64,000 bases of DNA from Falciphora oryzae. Its lineage: Eukaryota; Ascomycota; Sordariomycetes; Magnaporthales; Magnaporthaceae. The stretch lies in contig JNVV01000014.1 of NCBI GenBank assembly GCA_000733355.1, positions 62,001 to 126,000 of the forward strand. The letters are read 5' to 3'. The notes under the pieces are model-generated. The model was not told the origin of the DNA. It saw nothing but the letters and a program-made list of their open reading frames with translations, and did no database searches. How positions within the stretch are numbered: position 1 is the first letter of the stretch; the number at the start of each line of letters is the position of its first letter. Shown here in pieces: positions 44,499 through 55,544 of the stretch. Made by a program: the position numbers and the translations under genes.

Positions 44499-45661
44499 CT
44501 ACTTTGGAGGGCCCGTCGCCGTCACAGGGCTATGATTCCCTCTCGCGTCCAGCTCGGGCACGACGTGCGTACTATCCAGCTCCCTGACAACGCCGGTGCC
44601 TTGAACCTCGACCCCTCGCCATTGTGCGTCCATCTCGTGTCGCGGGCGTGGCGATGTCGACAGCGGCGGCGGCGGCGGCGGCGAGCCGTCGAAGCCTTTC
44701 TTGACCATTCCCTCCCCGCGCATCGTCGCCTGGGCCAGCATCGGTGTGCCCAACGAGATGCCCTCCGTCTCGGCCCGGTCCAGCGCGTCTTTCTGGCGCC
44801 TCCAGCGCCGCCTCTGGATGATGACAAAGGCGACGAGACCTCCCATCATGGCCAGGCCAACGACGCCGCCGACTATGACGCCGATCATGGCGCCCAGGGA
44901 CAGCTCCTCCGACGACCCGCCGTTGCCGTTCCCATTAGCTGCCGGGGCCGTGGGAGCGCCGCTTCCGTCCGGACTTTTGGGTGCGGGGGAGGTGTTTGAG
45001 CCCGGATCAAGTGTGGTGCCGTCTATGCCGCGTGGTTAGCTTGGATACCACCAATCCTAGTATCTACAGGAGCAAGTGCGCGGCGGTTCATAATGTTCGT
45101 TTGCGATCTTGACGTGGGCACATAACGACCGGGGCGGGGTCGGTTGGTGATGCAGAAAGGTCCGCGGGAAAGGGGAAGCAAAAAAACGAAATACTTACTC
45201 GGCATCGGCTCATGCGTACAGTCGTACGACATGGCACAGATGTGGCCATCGTATGTATAAAGATTGGCCTGATACCTCCGCCAGCATGTGAAGTTGGTGT
45301 AGTCGTTGAAGCCCGTGCCGGCGAACCCGCCCAGCTCGACAGGCGGGCCAAGCTTGGCAGTGAACGAGGTTCCCGTCGTCGTGAAAAAGGCCGTGGTCGT
45401 ATTTTCGTGCCACAGCCGCGTCTGGTTGGTGGCTGTGACGACAGGTGCCACGTCTTGGGGCTTGTCGTTGGGCGGGCCGTTGAAATAGGCGACTTGGGAC
45501 GAGAACATGGTGTCGCCGGTGCGGCAGTCGGCCAGCACGACGTGCTCGTTCGGCCTCTTGTCGTCCGTGGACGCCAAGGCCGCGAGGAGGGCAACGACGA
45601 GCATCACGCTGACGGCCGGGTGGTGCTGCCGCCGAGCGGCCCGGTCTGCCGGGTGTGCCAT
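44499..45661 (-). CDS. Single-pass type I membrane protein, unknown
   Basis: Minus-strand exons 45661-45199 and 45022-44499 give 328 aa; the 176-bp intron is GTAAGT...GCTAACC...CATAG. The N-terminus carries a hydrophobic signal (VSVMLVVALLAALA) after about 17 basic residues; a later in-frame ATG (45604) would give a cleaner signal peptide. The ectodomain of about 140 residues has ordered cysteines (ADCRTGD, FTCWRRY, HICAMSYDC) and N-glycosylation motifs. A P/S/G/N-rich stalk leads to one TM helix (MIGVIVGGVVGLAMMGGLVAFVI), a basic QRRRWRRQK anchor and a cytosolic tail with a PPPPPP run. Uncharacterised ascomycete surface proteins share this layout. Function unknown. Confidence 0.75.
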
Positions 45662-46935
45662 TGGTAGGTTCGGATCCCCTTAGCGACCGAAGTGGTGTCC
45701 GCTAGCGTCGGCACTTGTCGGCGAGGGCCAAGGCGCGACCCGTCTGGCCCTGGTGTAAAAGACCCTCCACTCCTCGAGCCCTATGCCTTGGAAGTGGACC
45801 TCAACGCGCGCGTGTATGGCTGCTGTACGTCATGAAAAGAGGAGGACAGCAAGGCCCTGTCTGCGGATGACTGAGCCCGTGAGTTGCGACGGGAGATACC
45901 GAGCGGAGGAGACGACTAGGGCGTGAGGAAATCTGGGCCGAACCACGCGCGACGGCCTTTCAGCCCCGTCAAGCTTACTGAGAAGGTTGCAGTCACCCTT
46001 GAGAAACCAGAATGTGGGGAGACCAGGGCCTGCAAAGGCTGTTCTGGAAACCAGGAATGTGGGTGCAGTGTTGTCGATGTCGGCCCCTCGTAAACAAACT
46101 CGAGTCCATTCGAGGCTCAAACCCCAGCGGAGCTCGCAGGCCCTGCCAGAACCAGGAAGAAGAAGAAGGGGAGGCCGCGCGAAGAAGAATGGACGACAAT
46201 GGAGACCCATGTCGCACACCGACAATAGGGTCCAACTGCGGGCTGCGCTGCGTGAAGAAGCCCCTCGATTTCCCGACCCATAGGCGCCATCAAATTTGTC
46301 TGGCTGGGGCGGAGGACCAGAGTGTCGCTTCTGCCCGCCATCTCCCTTCAGCTGACAGGGTTGTCGGGATTGATCGTTGCTGTTCATTGGTCGTAGCGCG
46401 CCCCTGCCACTGGTGGGCCGGTAGGGAGGTGGCATTGGCCGCCAAATAACGCCTAGCGTGTGCCTATCGGTTTTGATCAGTCTGACTTTACTCAGCAGGC
46501 CGCCAGCCTGTCCTCCCTGGATAGCGTCTGACATTGCATCGGGGCTGCCAGATGAAACGGCCACGGCGTTGCCGGTTTATTTCTAGGTCTCGTCGCCAGT
46601 TTGATGAGGCAAGGCATTCACCACTTTCCCCCGAGCTGTCGAGTTAGAACAGAGGCTGACAATGACGCTCATGTTGTGTGTTCGCGACGTCGCGGGCTTT
46701 CCCCTGCTCCCCATTCCTGGAGACCCGTTCAGGATGGACACCTCGCTACGGTATTTAGACCAATCATTGTTCGTAGTGTGCTCTCCCGTCCCCACCCAGT
46801 TTCTGAACAGGAGATCATATGTGGGTCGCCAAACAGTGCCCTCTCAGCCTGAAGATCCCAAGACAGAAGAAGGGGAAAAAAAAAAAAAAAAAAAAAACTC
46901 GGGGCATCCGCGTCAACGAATGTGTATGCCCATCT
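45662..46935. other. Intergenic region
   Basis: No supportable gene is seen. A run of 22 A at 46876-46897 lies just downstream (minus-strand sense) of the P450 stop codon. Confidence 0.5.
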
Positions 46936-48758
46936 CTAGACCAACTCGCGCTCGGTAATCCTCACCCACATGTTCTTGATGTAAAAGAGCGAGTAGTTAA
47001 CTTCGTCGACTGGCTGGGCCGGGTTGACAAGCTGGAAGTCAAAATACCGGAGAAGCTGTGGCCACGGTACATAGAAATGCCGTCAGCACTTTATCGCTAA
47101 AAGCCGAGACAGACACGGTGTAAGCAATGACAAACCCACCTCGACAAAAATCTTGTTCAGTTCCTTGAGCGCAATGGTCTTGCCTGCGCAGGAGTAGCGA
47201 CCATACCCAAAGCCGAGGTCGACGCACTTGGCCATCTCGGCTCGGCGCGCCTGGCCCTCGGCCGTGGCCTCGGTGCCCGAGTAGCCGTCCATCCAGCGCT
47301 CCGGCCGGAACGTGTCCGCGTCCTCGCCGAAGAGGTCCCTGCGCCGCAGCAGGCTCCACAGGTTCATGGCGATGTATGTCCCCCCGGGCACCTCTTGGCC
47401 GCCGAGCACGTCGCCCTCGGGCGGGACCGTCTTGAGGAAGTTGGCGCTGATGCCCGGGTGCATGCGCATGCTCTCGAGGATGACGGCCTGCAGGTAGGGG
47501 AGCTTCTTGGCCTCCTCAAACTTTATGGGCGTCGAGATGCGCCCGTCGCGGATCCCCTCATCGATCTCGGCCTGCAGCTTGTTGTAGACGACCACGTTGG
47601 TCATGAGGTAGAGCAGCGTGTTGCGGATCACGGTCGCCGACGTGTCGGAGCCGGCCACAATCTGGAGTTGGATCTCATTCTCGCACTCGGTTCGGTTGAG
47701 GCCGTGGAAGATGAAGGAGCCCTGGGGTCGAAAGGATGTTAGCAAGTCGGTGGCGGTGCTATTCTGGGCCATTCGCCTTGGGACTTGGATGACACAAAAC
47801 CAGGTTAATCTTGCCAGCATATCAGTCTTTTGCTCTGGATCCTTTCCAAAGCGCCTCGCGACAACTTCCTGGGAGAGGCTGTACACAGGGGTTAGTCGCG
47901 TCCCATGGACGAAACCGGAGAGCCGAGGCAGGTGACGCAGCCGCCAAAACGAAAGGCTGATACGTACCCCTGAAGCCTTCCCATTCCCTCCTTGTCTGTC
48001 GTTTTGGGCCCGATGTACCTAAAAACAAAGTCGGAGAAGACGATGGACCTCAGTAGCGGGAGCTCGGAGCACATCTGGATCATGGGCGCGATCATGCGGC
48101 CCGTCTTGCACATGCTATACACGTCCGAGTCGGTCTCGAGGTGGCCAAAATCCATGTCATATGCGATGCGGCCTAGCGTGTCGAGCGTGAAGTACTGCAC
48201 CACCAGCGCCAGGTTCATGGGCCGTGACGGACCCAGCCGGCCAGCCTTCTTGTCCCTGTCGCCGGAGCTCGGCAGGTATTTGCTCCGAATGAGGTGCTGG
48301 AGGCGGCCGATGACCTCATCCACGTCGGCCTCCATGCCGGGGACGTCGCGGCCGCTGAAGCCCGCGGCCGTCTGGGCCTTGATGAGGTCGTGGTGCGCCG
48401 GGTCCGGGGTGCTGAACATGCTGTGCGAGCCCGGGTCCAGGCTGAGGCGGAACGACGAGTACCAGGGCGAGCGCCGGTAGCCCGAGCGCGCGCCCGACAC
48501 GCGCCGCACCACGTCCGGGTCGTTGGTCAGCAGCACGTCGGGCGCGATCCGGACGAGCCCCGGGCCGTACTTCTCTACCGTCTCGGCCAGGACCTGGACC
48601 GCCCGCCCCGTCGCGCAGGCTTTCGCGTTCCACAGGTCCGAGAAGCTGGCCAGCCATGGGCCGGGGAACTGCCGCAGCTTGTGCCATGCTAGAGCTGCTG
48701 AGACGACGTACCACACGACCCAGAGGGCTGCGCCCGCCGCGGCGATCTGGAATAACAT
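46936..48758 (-). CDS. Cytochrome P450 monooxygenase, pisatin-demethylase-like group
   Basis: Minus-strand exons 48758-47968, 47878-47815, 47721-47140 and 47055-46936 give 518 aa. The chosen ATG (48758) places a membrane anchor (AAAGALWVVWYVVSAAL-like) right at the N-terminus and the LRQFPGPWLASFSDLW hinge after it; an in-frame ATG at 48842 would add 28 hydrophilic residues. P450 landmarks: I-helix AGSDTS (about 308-313), K-helix ESMR, FRPERW, and heme loop FGYGRYSCAG with Cys463 as the iron ligand. Intron 2 (47814-47722) begins GC rather than GT; only this choice gives the expected DML/GSF junction. The enzyme would be ER-anchored and use a P450 reductase. The substrate is unknown; neighbours (GMC oxidase, transporter) allow a small pathway. 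Confidence 0.9.
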
Positions 48759-49639
48759 GGGGGAATGGGATGGAGGATCCGGGTCGGCTTCCCCTGACCC
48801 GAATCTCTGGTTCGCTTGCCAGTCGGTCGGATTGACCGGCACGCCGGCAGGTCCAGAAGCTCGTATAACAACAGACTAGACCTAAACGCGGATAGAAAAC
48901 GATGTGTGGGAGGACATGGAAGCACACTTGAGGCGCGAAGACCAGCTTTTACTATTCGACGACCGACCTGGGCGTGACATGGCAGCCCCTTCTAGCCTTA
49001 AATGGAAAAACCGAGCCACGGAGCTGGGCCATGGGTCCGGGAGAGAAAGACGAAGCATCGCACCGAGCCGCGGCTGGGCAGGGGTCCCTCTATGGGAGCT
49101 GCAGAGTGCCAGCCCCGCCATCCGAACTCCCCGACCCCGCACGAATTGGGAAACGCAACAACAGACTGATCCTTCTGGGCGTAACAACCAGGTGGCTGAG
49201 GCTGGGCCTTCCATCAGCCGCGGGGTTTTTGTTCCCTTTTGCAAGGTGTCCGGTGACGTTATCATATCCTGGGAATGAGCAATTCATTCCAATGCTACCT
49301 TGCGGCCCGCGTTAGAAAGTGTATCGTATTGCTGTTGGCTGTTTGTCGCAAACGGCCGGGGAAAAGGACTGGAAAAAGGACGGGAAAAAAGGACAGGAAA
49401 GAGGAAAAGATAGCAGGAAAAGAAACGACAGCCGAACCTCCCATTTCATCTGGTAGAGGTACCCAACCAGGTGCGGCACGGTCCTTCGGAAAGTCAGGAC
49501 ACGTTTTCGCCTGGCAAATGGGCGGCCATGAGCTGGAACGAACCGAGGAACAGGTCGCGCATGGAGAGGGGCCTTATCTCGGGGGCAAACGACAAATATG
49601 GTCCGAACGCAACGCTTTCCAACTTTCCGGCAGCCAACT
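48759..49639. other. Intergenic region upstream of the P450
   Basis: No gene is seen. A purine-rich stretch of repeated GGAAAAGGA words occupies about 49360-49430. Confidence 0.5.
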
Positions 49640-50195
49640 CAGGCCAGTAGATGGACGATGAAAACCTGCACGATGACGCCGTGGACTGATATGGCCCCGA
49701 GCCGCGGGAACAGGAACCCGATGAAGACCATGAGCTGCAACGATGCGAGGAGTTCAGGTTAGTCGGGAAACGCCCTGATATGGTGCCGATTATGGTCGAG
49801 CTGCCATACCTACATGATCCCCTGGGCGATAAGCATCCCTACGACGACCATGAGCTGGAGCGACGCGAGAACTATGTTTGCGGATCGTGCCTGGACTCGT
49901 CTCGGCGTGGTATATCGGGCACACGATGGACGGTGCCCCAACGACGGTTCCCTCCACGAACCACATGTGGGTGGTAGTGACCTGGAGTGTGGTGTCGATG
50001 CAGGCGACAAGGGTGAAGAGAGATATGGTGCGTGGCAGGCCGAGGATCTGGATGATGCGACCCGAAAGGAAGCAATTAAGGAGATAACCAATTGGCAAGA
50101 ACGAGCCTTGGACGATGGGGTCGAAACCATTGGGGGCTAGGCGGGCCGTAAAATCCGCTATGGTTACGACGCCACCTATAATCGCACTGCATCAA
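49640..50195 (-). pseudogene. Truncated MFS sugar-transporter copy with a frameshift
   Basis: From an acceptor-like TGATGCAG (about 50190) the minus strand reads AIIGGVVTIADFT ... FDPIVQGSFLPIGYLLNCF ... MWFVEGTVVGAPSIVCPIYH and AETSPGTIR, matching helices 1-4 of SP-family permeases (compare the ...GxxxG...PxYxAExxPxxxR loop). One extra base in the CGCAAAC run then shifts the frame; the next frame continues IVLASLQLMVVVGMLIAQGI and stops. Further downstream, after a plausible branch point and acceptor (GACTAACC...GTTGCAG), LMVFIGFLFPRLGAISVHGV is readable up to a stop. The N-terminus, second half and PETKG motif are missing. A single-base assembly error could explain the shift but not the missing parts. 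Confidence 0.6.
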
Positions 50196-52430
50196 GACGA
50201 AAAGGTTAGCCAACAGAAACGGAGACGGGCAAGGGAAAGGAGACGTGCATGGGAAAGGAAAGGGGGTGGTCGACGCACATCGAAAATTTTAATGATAGGG
50301 AAAAGGTATCATCGGGCCGTGGGTAACCGCGTCGAACCCCCTTAATGTTGCCCTGACGGTTGTCGTTTTACCGGGATCCTGCTCCCGCAGCTCAGGGCCA
50401 TATCCAGACCGCGGCGTCATTCTCTCCTCCTTTCAGGTCATGGTACCTAGTTATTGGACGTCTTTCGCGGTCCCCGCCGCCTGGCCGCGCGAGGCAGCCT
50501 CTCCCCGGGATGCTTCCGCGCCCTCAAAAGAACCTCCAACCTTGCGCGCCGCCGCGTCTTCTTTTTAGTGCCTTTGTCGCTGCCGCTCTACCTTCGCCCC
50601 TGGTGAGTTCCCGGCCGTAGCGAGGAGCTGGTTACTTGTGGGATTCGTCTCCGGCTTGAGTCGGGAGCGGCACATCTCTGGCCTGGGTCGCGGCCCTGGG
50701 CCGATCCGCCGCCGGCGTCAGGGGCCCCTCGGTTATGTTGACGGCGGGATCCTTTTCCGCTCAACAGGCCACCTTCGGTGCCTCCACAGTTGCCGGCAGC
50801 GTGTTTTAGTGCATCCCGATCAGCCCCTAGTGTCATCCACACGCGGCTTCGTGCTCGCCTCCGTCCGTCAGGCCTATGGTTTTTGTCGGCATTTCCCTCG
50901 CCCAGCTCGCCACCTTTGGACCTTGGCACGTCAACAACCATCGGCGCCATAGCCCAGTATTTCGGATTAGTTCCCATAGTGTCGGCATTTGTCTATGCCG
51001 CCTCGTCGGGCAATGTCCAGTCTCGTTGCCCATGTACCAGATGGAGACCTCAACCCCGACCCACTGGCTACACTTCGGGGCTCGCCAGCTACCCTCGTGT
51101 ATCAAAGCCGAAGAGAACCCTGCCTCCATCCGCAGCACAGTCCTCGCCTCTTTCTAGCTCTGGTCGTCACCGGCATCGTGTCGCAAAGGATCGAGGGGGT
51201 CCTCCGGCCATGCCGGCCAGGGTCGGCATCGCCACCCTCGCTGGCGTCGCAGGTGCTCAATAAGCGGTTACAGAGCACTCGGCGACGCCGAGAGGGGCTC
51301 TCCACTCCTACTGCGCACTCATGTATAAAGACCCCGAGGGTCGAAGACCCTCGGGCGCTTTCCTATTAGTTCTTTAGAGGTAGAAATAAAGCCAAACGGT
51401 CTACTGCATGCACTTCTACTTTGCAATACATCGTCCTCGCGCAGCTAGTTACCGGCACAGCGAAGGCCGTTGGGATCATACCTTGGCGTTTCCCGATCGG
51501 TTTCCTGCCTTGGGATCGAATCATATTCATATCTGTTGGGAGGGTCTGCGCCACGGCCACGCAAAGAAGACACCTCAGGCTGGCGCTGGAATGCTGGCAG
51601 TCTCTGTAATCTTCGCCGTAGTTCTGCGTCCACTCAAGAGCCTTGGCATATTCAGGAGGAACTTTGTAAATACGTAAACAAATGTTCAGCGATCAGCGCC
51701 GCCTCTCAGGCAATATTCGACGATACCGATCGTGCAAAATCGCTCCGGCTACTCTGGGCTTTGGGTAGCTATAATGAAAGACCGGATATCGACGTGGTAG
51801 GTATGTGGCTTGTTGGGCTTTCGCGTGTGGCTTGTGTGATATTCAAAATATGAAATGCTCGCTGCACACGTGCATTGCTGTCTATCGGGCCGAGATCTGG
51901 CAATGGTGCCGGTTGATGCAAATTTTTAGAAGTCGGAGGGCAGCCTTCCTGGAGCTAATCGGAGCATAGAAACGGCGTCCTTTACCCATCCCCTGCTTTC
52001 GTCCAGCCAAGTACGACATGGCAGAAGGGGAAAACTGGAGAGACACATAAAGTATGATATTGAGCTGTAGTTACCGCCCCGTATCTATGGTATTCATGGT
52101 AGTAGCGGTTGCTAGACAGTCCCAGGCACTGCGGGCGTCTCTCAAAGCAGTTTGCTTCTTCACCTGACCTTGGGCTTTCTATCCGCTTGAGGCAACAACA
52201 CAGCCGGCTACTCAAACACCAGCCTCTCCGCCGGCCCCGTCTCTCAGCCAAGCCCAGTGGTACCCAGACAGGCCTCCAAGCAAGAGAGTACATGGCGTTC
52301 CCCTCCTTCCCTGTCCTAATTCGCTCCGCTCCTTCCCCCACCGTGCAAAGGTCTTCTGTGGTCTTCCAGAGGATACGTCATCCCAGTCTCCTCAGCATGC
52401 CCTAGCCCCAGCCAGCCAACCAGATGCCAG
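50196..52430. other. Intergenic region with scattered coding-like remnants and a hairpin
   Basis: Hydrophobic coding-like pieces occur on + at about 50875-50960 (MVFVGISLAQLATFG) and 50925-51020 (TIGAIAQYFGLVPIVSAFVY) in different frames, and on - at about 51430-51650 (YAKALEWTQNYGEDYRDCQH). None forms a gene I can support. A perfect hairpin lies at 51333-51355. Confidence 0.35.
51333..51355. repeat. Perfect 10-bp hairpin with GAA loop
   Basis: CCCGAGGGTC is followed by GAA and then GACCCTCGGG. It resembles a strong stem-loop just after a TATAAA (51324-51329). Function unknown. Confidence 0.65.
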
Positions 52431-53067
52431 CATTGTTTTGTGTCCGACCCGCTATCTGTTTTGCTTGTTAATATTCTCTCATCTCTCTCAAACTTTTCTC
52501 CTCTTGCATTTCTGCTCCAACCACAACACCACCACTCCCACTGCCACAATCCTACCACCACCGTGGGCTGTATCGAGCGCCCCGTCGAGGCTCTTTGTAC
52601 CAGCTCGTGGGAGTGGGTTCCCCTATTTTGATGTCTTCTGCCATACGTTGCGCCTCTCGCCACGGGTCCCAGTAGCCTGTTCAGCCTGGCCATGCCTCCA
52701 GCACACGAACGCGTCTCGGTTGACGGCCGAGTGGGATTCGTTCGGTGGTAAGTCCCATCAACATTTTCCATCTGTCGTCACATCTGGCTGAGCTAACTTA
52801 TTGTTTGCTTGCTGTCTTCTTCTATCTATATAGGCAGGTCTTTGTGCCACCGCCGAGAAACGGGACATCAAAGGCGTTCATGCACTTGCCGACGCGCCAC
52901 TTCGGGTCCAATCAAGACCAATGGCCTCAAGGTCCCATTGCAAACAATCTCGGGGTTGAAGCACCCGCAAGATCATCGGCACGTCAAGCCTCGGATCTAC
53001 GCGGGTGACACCGATCCAGGTAAGCAGAAAGAAAATTCTTCTTTGATACTTCTTGACTTCTCATCCT

Positions 53068-53148
53068 CAACATGATGATCATTTTATTTGCCCTCCTCTG
53101 ATACCTGATGAGCAACTGCCCACGAAGTACTCTTTCCAATCTGATTCT
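53068..53148 (+). ncRNA. Box C/D snoRNA 1 (intron 2)
   Basis: Box C ATGATGA is at 53072-53078, D' CTGA at 53098-53101, C' TGATGA at 53106-53111 and D CTGA at 53141-53144. The stretch before D' contains TTGCCCTCC, which can pair with the conserved small-subunit rRNA word GGAGGGCAA, a region methylated in yeast. It lies inside intron 53020-53193. Confidence 0.75.
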
Positions 53149-53452
53149 AGGCTCTTCTCATTTTTATTCTCCCTGCCCACTACTGCGCTACAGGTTTACC
53201 AACGTTGAGTGCGCAGGCCTCTTCGCTTCGGCTCTGGAGTAGCCCACAGTCCAAGGCACAAACCAGGTACGTCACAATCATGGTTCGGCAGCCACCTTCT
53301 AGATGGAAGCTAACAACATGCCCTGCCATTAGACACTCTGACTCTGGCCACACGGAGGAATCACCCAGCATGCCCTGTCATTGAGGGACTATATCAAATC
53401 TCCCCAGGTATGAGAGCAGATATGCCTTTGCCATACGCTTGAAGGTCCCCCG

Positions 53453-53524
53453 ACATCTGATGAGAACTTGTTTTGGCTTTGTTTGATCTCCCGATGAGAA
53501 GAGCATACCCTCGCTCTGACAATT
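53453..53524 (+). ncRNA. Box C/D snoRNA 2 (intron 4)
   Basis: Box C TGATGA is at 53458-53463 and box D CTGA at 53516-53519. An internal TGAT/CGATGA pair (about 53484-53498) may be D'/C'. It lies in the intron 53408-53579. No rRNA target was recognised. Confidence 0.65.
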
Positions 53525-54002
53525 CATTCTCTTCTTGCTTCCTCCCTCTGCATTTCTGCCTACGATACAAAGCTGACAGTATTCCCTCGGCTCAAGGATC
53601 GCAGCTGGCAGGCACGCCGTGTAGATGGCAGGAAAACATGGCCGGTCTGAGACTTGAGGTGAGTGAAATCCCCGCCTTTCCGTTTTCCTTCCGCAACTAT
53701 CGCATCACCCACTCCTTGCCTCTTTCAACACTACGTGTAGGGTGAACAGCTGACCTTCCAGTTCAGATCTAGGACCACAGGCAGGGAATCTTGAGACCGA
53801 CGTAGCACACTCGGGAGCTTGTCGAAGCGAGTTCCTTTGTATGCCAAGTTCTCTCCCCCCACCGGACTTTATCACCCATGCCTCCGTCTCCAAAGACAAC
53901 CCTCGATGCTGCTTCTGCTACCAGCCCAAACGCAGCGTACCACTTGTGAGAGTATCTTTGTATTTCCCCTATCCATCGAGCTCCTTGCCAACTCCCCAGC
54001 AT

Positions 54003-54106
54003 GGCCAATGATGAGAAACTTTGCTTGGTCTGATTGGATCTTATTCGACTGGATCGGTCCTATACGCCTGGACCAGGATGACATTTTCTCTCTCTGCTCT
54101 GAGGCC
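54003..54106 (+). ncRNA. Box C/D snoRNA 3
   Basis: Box C ATGATGA is at 54008-54014, D' CTGA at 54030-54033, C'-like GATGACA at about 54077 and D CTGA at 54099-54102. GGCC before box C pairs with GGCC after box D as a terminal stem. It shares the internal segment TTGGATC-TATTC-ACTGG-TCGGTCCTAT with snoRNA 5 and the D-proximal CTCTCTCTGCT with snoRNA 4. Confidence 0.75.
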
Positions 54107-54292
54107 TTCGCGCTGTTTCCTCTCCCCGTCGATGACCTCTCCCTTGATAGAAAATTTAGCTAACCCCCTAGCTACCAGGCCCACTGTTTGTCACGAACTA
54201 TGGCTTCCAACTTTAAATACCGATAAACAAGGCCGAACCCCATCCTGCAGGTATTAAACACACAACGCTTTCTTTGCTACCACCCCTTGTTA

Positions 54293-54402
54293 CGGCAATG
54301 ATGAAGAACACATGCTCTCCAACCTGAGGTAGTCCTATCCGACTGGACTGGTCCCACACGACTGGGCCATGAAGACAGTCTCTCTCTCTCTGCTCTGAGG
54401 CC
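54293..54402 (+). ncRNA. Box C/D snoRNA 4
   Basis: Box C ATGATGA is at 54298-54304, D' CTGA at 54324-54327, C'-like ATGAAGA at about 54369 and D CTGA at 54395-54398, with a GGC.../...GGCC terminal stem. It is clearly related to snoRNA 3 but has a different D' antisense element. It lies in an intron starting GTATTA after CCTGCAG (about 54251). Confidence 0.75.
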
Positions 54403-54593
54403 TTGAAACTTTATTCTCTCCACATCAATGACTCTTCTATCCCACGAATGCAGCTTAAGAAAACCAACTAACTGCCAAGTCTGGTGCTGTTATAAACCAG
54501 GGCCTTCAGATTTTGAGTATCGATGTAAAACATGAAAACCCGCATTTCAGGTAAGAACAAATCAAAGCCGTCTCTTTGCCACTTACCCTGTCC

Positions 54594-54691
54594 CGGCCAA
54601 TGATGAAAAATGTTGTTTCATCTGATTGGATCCTATTCAACTGGGTCGGTCCTATGATGATATTCTTTTCTGTCTTCTTTCCTCTGAGGCC
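54594..54691 (+). ncRNA. Box C/D snoRNA 5, possible LSU rRNA guide
   Basis: Box C ATGATGA is at 54600-54606, D' CTGA at 54622-54625, C' ATGATGA at 54654-54660 and D CTGA at 54684-54687; GGCC pairs flank it. The element before D, GTCTTCTTTCC, is complementary over 11 nt to the conserved large-subunit rRNA word GGAAAGAAGAC. The fifth base upstream of D falls on an A in GGAAAG, the region of yeast Am2280/Am2281. The target is an inference from remembered rRNA sequence. Confidence 0.78.
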
Positions 54692-54988
54692 CTCTATATA
54701 CCCCTTGAATCCTAACCTGGCACAAGACGAAGGGAGCTTCAGCTAACTGTCAGTCAGCCACGGGACCATCTTTATTCACCCACCAGGTACCAAAGTTTAC
54801 TTCGCATCCTCTCAATTGCAAGGCATCAACGTCCCATTTCCCATTCCCCACACCCTAGATACAGCGATCTAGACTGCTGACGATACCTTCACCTATTCAA
54901 GATCTACTACATCTGCTAGAGCTGCTCAGTCTCGGTACGTGGTCACTTTACCTCCCCTTTAATGACCCCTGCGTGTCAATTCGACTCC

Positions 54989-55069
54989 CACCAATGGTGA
55001 AGAATAAAGAGAAGCGTGTTTCTTCCTAGTCCATCAGGACGATGTGGTTACCGACGATACTCTGAGGCT
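54989..55069 (+). ncRNA. Possible box C/D snoRNA 6
   Basis: The C-like box is ATGGTGA (54993-54999), one base off consensus. Box D CTGA is at 55062-55065, followed by GGC. The position within an intron (donor GTACGTGG at about 54935, acceptor CTAACGGACCAG at about 55133) fits the series. The imperfect C box makes it less certain. Confidence 0.5.
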
Positions 55070-55237
55070 GGCTATCTCCTCGCGGCACGCGCCAAGTTTC
55101 TGGATACCGAATTTGTCAAACGCTAACGGACCAGGAAAGTCGTCCAGTCCAGGATGCCGTGCAATCTATCAGCAGCCTCGGCCTAGTCAGAAGGTAAGTG
55201 TACACACTCTCTCTCCCCTCAGTCCCTCAGCCCCTGC

Positions 55238-55318
55238 GCCTATGATGAGAATTCTCATTGTTCCGAGCCTCTTTGGCGATGATTACATATGTTGAAATCT
55301 GGTTGATGCTCTGAGGCC
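55238..55318 (+). ncRNA. Box C/D snoRNA 7
   Basis: Box C ATGATGA is at 55242-55248, a CCGA at 55263-55266 may be a degenerate D', C'-like CGATGAT is at about 55278, and D CTGA at 55311-55314. A GCCT...AGGC terminal stem flanks it. The intron starts GTAAGTG at about 55194. Confidence 0.72.
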
Positions 55319-55469
55319 ATACTAAACCTCCACGCTCCGAATGTTCTGCTCCCAAGATTCAAAAAGCTAACTTCCAACCTCTCTCAAGCAAGGTAACCAC
55401 GAGACGATAGACCACTTGCCTAGTACTCGGTAGGAGCCCTTCGTCTCCTAGTCTTCTCTCCCTGCTCAC

Positions 55470-55544
55470 CGCCTATGATGACACTCCTGGTTGTTCTCAA
55501 GTCCTCATGGACGATGAAGACCGAATTGTTATTGTTCTGAGGCC
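55470..55544 (+). ncRNA. Box C/D snoRNA 8
   Basis: Box C ATGATGA is at 55475-55481, C'-like GATGAAGA at 55513-55520 and D CTGA at 55537-55540, with a GCCT...AGGC terminal stem. No clear D' and no recognised target. Confidence 0.7.
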
